Shown here one piece after another: positions 1-5,678 of a stretch of DNA of 6,144 nucleotides. The translations under genes and the position numbers were made by a program. Source of the stretch: Planctomycetota bacterium. GTDB taxonomy: Bacteria; Planctomycetota; UBA1135. The notes beneath the pieces are model-generated. The model saw only the letters and a list, made by a program, of their open reading frames with translations, had not been told where the DNA came from and did not search any database. Positions within the stretch are counted from its first letter, which is position 1. Each line of letters begins with the position of its first letter. The stretch covers positions 1-6,144 of the forward strand of contig JACNJP010000530.1 of the NCBI GenBank assembly GCA_014382465.1. The letters are read 5' to 3'.

Positions 1-1355
1 GGCAGAGCGGTGGGGCCGGCGGCCAGGTACGCCTCGAGGCCCTGGGTGATCATGCGCGTGATAGGCGAGGGGGCGTGGTTGGTGTGCACGGTGGAGAACA
101 CCAGGTGACCGGTGAGCGCCGCGCGGATCGCGACCTCGGCGGTCTCGAGATCCCGGATCTCACCGACCATCATCACGTCCGGGTCCTGACGCAGGAACGA
201 GCGCAGGCCGGCGGCGAACGTCAGACCCTTCTTCGTGTTCACCTGGACCTGGCTGACGCCCGCGAGGGAGTACTCGACAGGGTCCTCGATCGTGAGCACG
301 TTCTTCTGGGTCGTGTCGATCTCGGCCATCGACCCGTACAGGGTCGTCGTCTTGCCGGAGCCGGTAGGACCGGTGACCAGGATGATCCCGTGGTTGTAGG
401 TGAGGTAATCCCGCAGGATCCCGATGTTGCGCTCGGACAGACCGATCTCGTTGATGCGGTAGAGCTTGCCCGTCTTGTCGAGCAGGCGCATCACGATGCG
501 CTCGCCGTGGGTGGTGGGGATGGAGCTGATGCGGACGTCGACCTCGCCGTCGCCCAGCTTGATCGAGGCGCGGCCGTCTTGCGGCAGCCGCCGCTCGGCG
601 ATGTCCATCTTGCCCATGACCTTGATCCGCGACAGCACCGCGTCCTGGGCCGTCTTGGGCACCGACTCCATGTCGTAGAGGATGCCGTCAATGCGCAGCC
701 GCACCTGCATGCGGTCGTTGTAGGGCTGGAAGTGGACGTCGGAAGCCCGCAGCTTGAGGGCCTGGAACAGCACCGAGTTGACCAGCTTGATGATCGGCGC
801 CTTGTTGGCGACGTCGAGCAGGTCCTCGCTGTCCTCGATGGCCGCCGCGAGGTCGGCGAGGTCGGTGCCGCCGAGGTCCTCGAGCGCCTCGTCGACGCCG
901 TCGGCGCGGTGGCGGAAGGCGCGGTTGACCAGGTCGGTGATCGACGAGCGCGGCGCCAGGACGATCTGGACCTCGCCCGGGAGCATGCTGGAGATGTCGT
1001 CCTGCGGGTGCAGGTCGAGCGGGTGGGCGGTGGCCACCTTCAGCACGCCGCCCTCGTCCGACACGGCGATCATGTCGTGGGCGCGGGCGAAGGCCATCGG
1101 CACCCGGTCGGCGAACACCGCCGGCACCCGGGTGCCCTCGAGGTCGGCGATGAATTCGAGCTCGAGGTCCTCGGCGAAGGCCCGCAGCATGGCGGCCTCG
1201 TCGACGCCGCGGTTGAGCAGCACGCGGTCGAAGGTGGTCGAGGTGGCGGTCGCCTGGTCCCGGAGCTTGCGCAGCTCCGGCTCCTCCATGCCGGTCTCGC
1301 GGTGGAGCAGCCCGATCAGGTCGGGGAGGGAGGTCAGCGTGTCGCCGTCGCTCAC
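1..1355 (-). CDS. gspE: Type II secretion system ATPase GspE, 3' end cut by window edge
   Basis: Hexameric cytoplasmic ATPase of the GspE/PilB family, which powers pseudopilus assembly in type II secretion. I translated it from a GTG at 1355-1353; 451 codons are visible and the frame runs open off the left edge. Residues 1 to about 150 are the variable N-terminal region. The N2 part follows, with RASDVHFQP near 203-211 and RIDGIL at 221-226. The C-terminal ATPase domain holds Walker A GPTGSGKTTT (329-338, Lys335), the Asp box TIEDPVEY (355-362), Walker B DPDVMMVGEIRD (391-402) and the His box ALTGHLVFSTVHTN (413-426). All catalytic boxes look intact. Family members run about 500-570 residues, so roughly the last 50-120, including any CxxC metal-binding loop position, are outside the window or not assessable. 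The start overlaps the gspD stop by one base (TAGTG), so translation is probably coupled. PilB is the main alternative; adjacency to gspD favours GspE. Confidence 0.95.
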   Translation of the reverse strand, partial: MSDGDTLTSLPDLIGLLHRETGMEEPELRKLRDQATATSTTFDRVLLNRGVDEAAMLRAFAEDLELEFIADLEGTRVPAVFADRVPMAFARAHDMIAVSDEGGVLKVATAHPLDLHPQDDISSMLPGEVQIVLAPRSSITDLVNRAFRHRADGVDEALEDLGGTDLADLAAAIEDSEDLLDVANKAPIIKLVNSVLFQALKLRASDVHFQPYNDRMQVRLRIDGILYDMESVPKTAQDAVLSRIKVMGKMDIAERRLPQDGRASIKLGDGEVDVRISSIPTTHGERIVMRLLDKTGKLYRINEIGLSERNIGILRDYLTYNHGIILVTGPTGSGKTTTLYGSMAEIDTTQKNVLTIEDPVEYSLAGVSQVQVNTKKGLTFAAGLRSFLRQDPDVMMVGEIRDLETAEVAIRAALTGHLVFSTVHTNHAPSPITRMITQGLEAYLAAGPTAL

Positions 1356-3673
1356 TAGAGGCCCTCGGGCAGGTTGCGGCCTCCGGCCGCCGGGGCTCGG
1401 GGAGCCGGCTCCGGAGCCGGCGGGGCGGCCGCGCCGGCCGAGCCGTCGATGCGCATCTGGGACGGGTCGGCCAGGCCCTGGCTGCTGACGAAGACCGGGT
1501 CCTCGAAGCTGGAGGGGTCCATGTAGCCGGTCTCGGGGACGCCGTCGCCGTCGAGGTCCCGCTCCTGGATCATGTCGAGCGGATTCATCTGGCGGAAGGT
1601 CGGGTCGACCCGCTGGACCCGGTCGAGGCCGATGACGTCGGCGGCGCGCGCCTTGCCGTCCTGCGACAGGTCGGCCAGCTCCTCGAAGTCGTCGAGGATC
1701 CGCGGCGTGCAGAAGAAGTACAGGGTCGTCTTGGTGTTGCTGTCCTGGTGGCGGCTGAAGATCCAGCCGAGCACCGGGATGTCGCTCAGCCACGGGATGC
1801 CGGTGGTGTCCTGGATCATGTCGTCGCGGATGATGCCGCCGATCCACATGGTCGCGCCGTCGGGCAGGTAGACGGTGGTCTCGAGCTTGCGCGTGACGCG
1901 CGGCGGCGGCACCGTCGAGCCGGGGGTGAAGGCGCCGCGGAAGGCCGAGATCTCGAGGCTCAGGCCCAGCCGCAGGTACTTCTTGCCCGAGATCGACGGC
2001 GTGATGCTGAGCTTGATGCCCGCCTCCTGGTAGTCGCGGAAGGTCTCGGTGACGCCCACCGAGGCCACCGGGGTCTGCTCGGAGGTCGGGATCTCGTCGA
2101 GGCTCTCGACCGTGGCGCCGCGGTTGTTGGTCACCAGGATCGACGGCACCGAGAGGATGTTGGCGTTGGAGCTGGTCTTGGCCGCCCGCAGCAGCGCCGG
2201 GATGCCGAAGGCGTCGCCGTCGAGGATGCCGGCGGTGAAGCCGCTGGCGCTGGTATCCACCAGCCGGGTGTCGACCTGGTTGTCGCCGTCGCTGTCGATC
2301 AGGGTCGAGATGCCCACCGAGGTGAAGCCGAAGCCCTTGGAGTAGTTGCCGTTGGGCGGGTCGATGGTGGCGAACTCGACGCCGATGTCGCGCGAGAATT
2401 CCTCGGTGACCTCGATCAGGGCGGTCTCGATCAGCACCTGCGGCTGGCGCTGGTCGAGCCGGTCGAGCAGCCGTCGCAGCTCCTCCCACTTGGTGCGGGT
2501 GGCGGTGATCAGCAGGGCGTTGGTCTCCTCCTGGGACTCGACCACGATCGACTGCTCGATGCGCCGCTGGGTGCCGCCCTGGGTGTTCCGGACCGTCTGC
2601 TCCTCGGCCTGGCGGGTGCGGTCGAGGAACTTCTTCAGGTCCTCCTGCAGGTCGGTGGCCGAGATGTTCTGGAGGATGTAGACCCGGAAGTTGGTCTCCG
2701 GGATCTCGACCTTGCTGTCGAGCTTGGCCACCAGGTTCTTGACCAGGACCATGCGGTCCTTGGAGGCCACCACCAGCAGCGAGTTGTCGCGCGGGTTGGC
2801 CAGCACGCGGGTCTCGATCTCGGGCAGCGTGCCCTGCTCGGGGTTGCGGGCGGTCGCCGCCCGGCCGGAGGTCGGGTTCTCGATGTTCTCGAGCAGGTCG
2901 GTCAGGGTCTGGGCCAGCTCCTCGGCGCTGGCCTCCTGCAGCCGCAGCCGCTCGAACTCGGGCTGGATCATGAACGGCTCGACGTCGAGGATCCGCAGCA
3001 TGCGCACGGCGGCCGCCACGAAGGGGCCGAAGCCCTGCACCAGCAGCGCGTTCTCGTTCGGCAGCGGCATGAAGGTGTCGGTGTTGCCGCCGCTGCCGGT
3101 GCCGCTGCTCAGGGCGGTCCGCAGGTTGACGCCCAGGCTCTGGGCCTGGCCGTAGCGGAGCCGGAACACGGTGATGATGTAGGTGGCCGGCTGGTCGGCG
3201 AAGCTCTCGACGTCCTCGACCTCGACGAAGGTGCCGTTGGCCTTGATCGTGCTCTTGGTCTGGACGTTGTCCAGCGTGATGACCTCGACCGCCAGGTCGC
3301 CCGAGCCCTGGCGGACGATCACGAAGCCGTTGATCTTCATCATGATCTGGAAGAACGCGTAGAAGTTCTCCCGCCGGATCCGCTTCGGCCCATAGAGCAG
3401 CAGGTGCTTGCCCTCCAGGGTGCTGACCGCACCTTGGCCGGTGGTCCCGGACTCGTCGATGGTGAAATTGCGCCCGGTCATCTCCTGGGCGATCTTCACG
3501 AACTGGGCCAGGTTCAGGCCCTCCTTGGTCTCGTCGAACTTGAGGACGATGTACTCCTCGTCCTGCTCGACCACCCCCTCGGGCACGATGATTTCACCCG
3601 GGTCCGGCTCCTGGGCCAGGAGGGCGGTGGGAAGGGCGGCGAGTAAAAGCGCGGCGAGGGTGCTCGGGAGCAT
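1355..3673 (-). CDS. gspD: Type II secretion system secretin GspD
   Basis: Outer-membrane secretin, the multimeric channel through which folded proteins leave the periplasm. The 772-residue length is slightly above the usual 650-700. Residues 1-20 form a signal peptide (hydrophobic stretch ending ALLA, probable cleavage before Gln21; no lipobox Cys). Domains in order: N0 about 40-125 (FDETKEGLNLAQFVKIAQEM), N1 about 128-233, N2 about 240-320 (DNSLLVVAS at 296-304), N3 about 328-408 (NALLITAT at 385-392), and the secretin core about 410-662. Core landmarks are VLIETALIEV (413-422), NANILSVPSILV (503-514), RKLETTVYLPDG (595-606), WIGGIIRDD (610-618) and LYFFCTPRIL (651-660). Two Asp-rich loops (460-468 and 706-714) are unusual. 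The last about 35 residues are Ala/Pro-rich. The ATG at 3673 has a good Shine-Dalgarno. It is the first gene of an operon with gspE; no gspC lies upstream. T4P PilQ is an alternative but less likely, because PilQ usually carries AMIN domains. Confidence 0.95.
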   Translation of the reverse strand: MLPSTLAALLLAALPTALLAQEPDPGEIIVPEGVVEQDEEYIVLKFDETKEGLNLAQFVKIAQEMTGRNFTIDESGTTGQGAVSTLEGKHLLLYGPKRIRRENFYAFFQIMMKINGFVIVRQGSGDLAVEVITLDNVQTKSTIKANGTFVEVEDVESFADQPATYIITVFRLRYGQAQSLGVNLRTALSSGTGSGGNTDTFMPLPNENALLVQGFGPFVAAAVRMLRILDVEPFMIQPEFERLRLQEASAEELAQTLTDLLENIENPTSGRAATARNPEQGTLPEIETRVLANPRDNSLLVVASKDRMVLVKNLVAKLDSKVEIPETNFRVYILQNISATDLQEDLKKFLDRTRQAEEQTVRNTQGGTQRRIEQSIVVESQEETNALLITATRTKWEELRRLLDRLDQRQPQVLIETALIEVTEEFSRDIGVEFATIDPPNGNYSKGFGFTSVGISTLIDSDGDNQVDTRLVDTSASGFTAGILDGDAFGIPALLRAAKTSSNANILSVPSILVTNNRGATVESLDEIPTSEQTPVASVGVTETFRDYQEAGIKLSITPSISGKKYLRLGLSLEISAFRGAFTPGSTVPPPRVTRKLETTVYLPDGATMWIGGIIRDDMIQDTTGIPWLSDIPVLGWIFSRHQDSNTKTTLYFFCTPRILDDFEELADLSQDGKARAADVIGLDRVQRVDPTFRQMNPLDMIQERDLDGDGVPETGYMDPSSFEDPVFVSSQGLADPSQMRIDGSAGAAAPPAPEPAPRAPAAGGRNLPEGL
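1363..1366 (-). promoter_or_regulatory. Ribosome binding site deciding the gspE GTG start
   Basis: On the minus strand GAGG lies seven bases before the GTG at 1355-1353, inside the last codons of gspD. This supports the GTG that overlaps the gspD stop codon, which would otherwise be easy to miss because no ATG is nearby. Confidence 0.7.
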
Positions 3674-3681
3674 GCGGCGGT

Positions 3682-3685
3682 CTCC
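3682..3685 (-). promoter_or_regulatory. Ribosome binding site of gspD
   Basis: Minus-strand GGAG ends eight bases before the ATG at 3673-3671. The spacing is ideal and supports this start, which also gives a clean signal peptide. Confidence 0.7.
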
Positions 3686-3717
3686 GAAGAGGTTCGGCCG
3701 TATCTGGCCTGGCGGGA

Positions 3718-3747
3718 AGTGTAGTCCCCTGCCATGCCGACGACCAA
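3718..3747 (-). promoter_or_regulatory. Candidate sigma-70-type promoter for gspDE
   Basis: On the minus strand TTGGTC (3747-3742) and TACACT (3723-3718) are separated by 18 bases, resembling -35 and -10 boxes (3/6 and 4/6 matches). Transcription would begin near 3711, giving a leader of about 38 bases that contains the gspD Shine-Dalgarno. The match is moderate and in a GC-rich genome, so this is a candidate only. Confidence 0.35.
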
Positions 3748-3763
3748 GGGCTGAGCCCGGGCT
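3748..3763. repeat. Nested GC-rich inverted repeat in the divergent intergenic region
   Basis: GGGCT at 3748-3752 is followed after one base by its complement AGCCC (3754-3758), which in turn pairs with an adjoining GGGCT (3759-3763), so 3754-3763 is a perfect 10-bp palindrome. It sits immediately upstream of the candidate gspD -35 box. It could be an operator, but no T-tract follows on either strand, so it is not a standard terminator. Confidence 0.35.
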
Positions 3764-3838
3764 TTAGGACGCCGCCGGGAGACCGCGGCTTCCGAGATTT
3801 CCCCAGGCGGGCGCTAGGGTTCGGGCGACTCACGCGGC

Positions 3839-3844
3839 TAGGAT
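3839..3844 (+). promoter_or_regulatory. Candidate -10 element for the transporter-EIIA operon
   Basis: TAGGAT matches the TAxxxT core of a -10 box and lies 28 bases before the ATG at 3873. Transcription would start around 3850, giving a very short leader of roughly 20 bases with no Shine-Dalgarno. No convincing -35 box is visible at the expected distance, so support is weak. Confidence 0.25.
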
Positions 3845-3872
3845 CTTGTGCCGACGGCGACGTCCGCCCCCC

Positions 3873-5228
3873 ATGAGCCCCTCCTTCCTCCCGGTGCTGG
3901 CCCAGGACGGCCACGGGGACTACCTGCCGGCCCTCGGCTGGGTGGCCCCCTTCGTCCTGATGCTGCTCAGCATCGCCGTCCTGCCGCTGGTCGCCCCGAA
4001 GTGGTGGCACTCCAACCTGAACCGCCTGAAGGTCGCCCTGGTCTGCGGCCTGCCGGTGTTCGGCTTGTTCGCCTGGCACGGCGAGTGGCTGGTGATCCAG
4101 CACACGGTGCACGAGTACGTCAGCTTCCTGCTGCTGCTGACCTCCCTCTACGTCGCCTCCGGCGGCATCGTGCTGCGCGGCGACCTGCGGGCCACGCCGC
4201 TGGTGAACGCCTCCTTCCTGCTCATCGGCGCCCTCCTGGCCTCCTTCATGGGCACCACCGGCGCCGCCATGCTGCTGGTCCGGCCGCTGCTCAAGACCAA
4301 TTCCGAGCGCCAGTTCCGCACCCACACGGTCGTCTTCTTCATCTTCCTGGTGTGCAACATCGGCGGCTGCCTGACGCCGCTCGGCGATCCGCCGCTGTTC
4401 CTGGGCTACCTGCGCGGCGTCCCCTTCACCTGGACCTTCGGCCTGATCCTGCCGTGGGCCTTCACCAACGGCCTGCTGCTGCTGGTCTACCTGGCGCTGG
4501 ACTCCTGGTTCTGGCGCCGCGAGGACCCCAGCCACCGGCTCCACGACCGCGTCGAGGTCCAGCCGCTGCGGGTCGCCGGGGCCCGCAATTTCCTCTGGCT
4601 GGGGCTGGTGGTGGTTTCGGTGGCCTTCCTGACGCCGACCAACCTGGCCGGCTGGCTCGGCGCCGAGCTCCACGGCTTCCTGCCGGTCTACGGCCGCGAC
4701 CTGGCCCTGGCAGGGATCACGCTCGGCGCCTACCGCACTACGCAGAAGGAGCTCCGCCTGGCCAACTCCTTCACCTGGCACCCGATCCTCGAGGTGGCGG
4801 CGCTGTTCTTCGGCATCTTCCTGAGCATGATGGCGGCCATCCAGCTGCTGCGTCACCACGGCCCTGACCTGGGCGTGGACTCGCCCACGCTGTTCTTCTG
4901 GGCTACCGGGATCCTCAGCGCCTTCCTCGACAACGCCCCGACCTACGTGGTGTTCTTCGAGACCGCCGCCAGCGTCGAGCCGCCGGCCGGCCACGAGGTG
5001 GTCCAGGTGCTCGGCGGCACCATCTCCCACGCCTACCTGGTGGCGATCTCGCTCGGCGCGGTGTTCCTGGGCGCCATGACCTACATCGGCAACGCGCCCA
5101 ATTTCATGGTCAAGGCGATCTCCGAGGAGCGGAACGTGAAGATGCCGAGCTTTTTCGGCTACATGGTCTATTCCTGCATCATCCTGCTGCCGGTATTCTT
5201 CCTGGCCTCGCTGATCTTCCTGAGCTGA
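3873..5228 (+). CDS. NhaD/ArsB-type (IT superfamily) membrane transporter, probable sodium:proton antiporter
   Basis: Polytopic inner-membrane protein of the ion-transporter superfamily that includes NhaD, ArsB and CitMHS. A cation:proton antiport role is inferred from family resemblance; the substrate is not proven. From the ATG it has 451 residues with about eleven hydrophobic segments: near 22-42, 52-68, 82-100, 111-137, 151-170, 184-208, 240-255, 306-324, 338-360, 385-410 and 427-450. Family-type motifs are GTTGAAMLLVRPLL (127-140), NIGGCLTPLGDPPLFLGYLR (162-181), the helix-break motif FLDNAPTYVVF (351-361) and its counterpart YIGNAPNFMVKAI (404-416). The paired N-A-P motifs are as expected for an inverted-repeat fold. 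The start is uncertain: a TTG at 3846 would add nine residues (MCRRRRPPP), and neither start has a good Shine-Dalgarno; I prefer the ATG because the extension is Arg/Pro-rich and atypical. Its stop overlaps the next gene by one base (TGATG). Confidence 0.85.
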   Translation: MSPSFLPVLAQDGHGDYLPALGWVAPFVLMLLSIAVLPLVAPKWWHSNLNRLKVALVCGLPVFGLFAWHGEWLVIQHTVHEYVSFLLLLTSLYVASGGIVLRGDLRATPLVNASFLLIGALLASFMGTTGAAMLLVRPLLKTNSERQFRTHTVVFFIFLVCNIGGCLTPLGDPPLFLGYLRGVPFTWTFGLILPWAFTNGLLLLVYLALDSWFWRREDPSHRLHDRVEVQPLRVAGARNFLWLGLVVVSVAFLTPTNLAGWLGAELHGFLPVYGRDLALAGITLGAYRTTQKELRLANSFTWHPILEVAALFFGIFLSMMAAIQLLRHHGPDLGVDSPTLFFWATGILSAFLDNAPTYVVFFETAASVEPPAGHEVVQVLGGTISHAYLVAISLGAVFLGAMTYIGNAPNFMVKAISEERNVKMPSFFGYMVYSCIILLPVFFLASLIFLS

Positions 5229-5677
5229 TGGCCCTCGCCGACTTTCTCCGCCCCGACTCGGTCCTGCTGTCGCCGCAGGCGGCCGACAAGTGGCAGCTCA
5301 TCCGCCAGATGGTGGACGGGCTGGTCGGCGCCGGCCACCTGCCCTTCGAGCGCCGCGACGAGGCGGTCGCCGCCCTCGACGCCCGCGAGCGCAGCGTCAG
5401 CACCGGCATGGAGCAGGGCATCGCCGTGCCCCACGCCGCCCTCGACGAGCTCGACGGCGTTCGCGCGGCCCTGGCGGTGATCCCGGAGGGGCTCGACTTC
5501 CAGTCGCTGGACCAGCTCCCGGCCCGCATCGTGGTGCTGCTGCTGGTGCCCCGGCAGGAGAAGCTGCTGCACGTCCGGACCCTGACCGAGGTCGCCCGGC
5601 GGCTCGGTGACAGCGCCTTCCGCCAGCGGATCCTGGACTGCCGCTCCGGCGCCGAGCTGATCGGCCTCTGGGCCTAG
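5228..5677 (+). CDS. PTS EIIA type-2 domain protein, PtsN (EIIA-Ntr)-like
   Basis: Single-domain phosphocarrier of the fructose/mannitol-type EIIA family, 149 residues, close to PtsN in length. In this family a histidine is phosphorylated by HPr or NPr. The protein then either passes the phosphate to a sugar permease or, as in PTS-Ntr, regulates targets such as potassium transport. The active-site motif GIAVPHA is at 64-70 with His69 as the expected phosphosite, preceded by the usual STGM (58-61). The second conserved histidine is His115 in the EKLLHVRTLTEVAR segment (111-124), which contacts the active site in relatives. No EIIB or EIIC domain is attached and none lies nearby, which argues for regulation and not sugar uptake. 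The ATG shares its A with the transporter stop codon and has no clear Shine-Dalgarno, so it probably depends on translation of the upstream gene. Cytoplasmic; likely partner is the transporter (inference). Confidence 0.92.
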   Translation: MALADFLRPDSVLLSPQAADKWQLIRQMVDGLVGAGHLPFERRDEAVAALDARERSVSTGMEQGIAVPHAALDELDGVRAALAVIPEGLDFQSLDQLPARIVVLLLVPRQEKLLHVRTLTEVARRLGDSAFRQRILDCRSGAELIGLWA

Positions 5678-5678
5678 G
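5673..5678. other. Convergent stop codons overlapping in a CCTAGG palindrome
   Basis: The EIIA gene ends with TAG at 5675-5677, and the minus-strand phosphatase-like gene ends with TAG read from 5676-5674. The two stops share two bases inside a 6-bp palindrome, leaving no intergenic space. No hairpin with a T-tract is visible on either side. Confidence 0.9.

Noticed and set aside
75..1358. Long plus-strand open frame of 427 codons opposite gspE
   Set aside because: It is antisense to a gene with all ATPase motifs intact. Its product is rich in Val/Gly/Asp/His/Arg repeats typical of a mirror frame in GC-rich DNA.
1748..3646. Long plus-strand open frame of 632 codons opposite gspD
   Set aside because: It mirrors the secretin codons. 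The product is low-complexity and has no recognisable domain, signal peptide or ribosome binding site.
3754..3763. Palindrome as a rho-independent terminator
   Set aside because: There is no T-tract on either strand, and it lies upstream of both genes, not after one.
3848..4867. Plus-strand GTG frame of 339 codons within the transporter
   Set aside because: It has an Ala/Pro/Arg-rich product in the +2/+3 shadow of a clear membrane protein gene. The AGGA four bases before its GTG is probably chance.
3594..5030. Long minus-strand frame of 478 codons opposite the transporter
   Set aside because: Its product is dominated by Gln/Glu/His/Gly from reverse-complemented hydrophobic codons. It also overlaps the start of gspD, so it is a GC-rich shadow.
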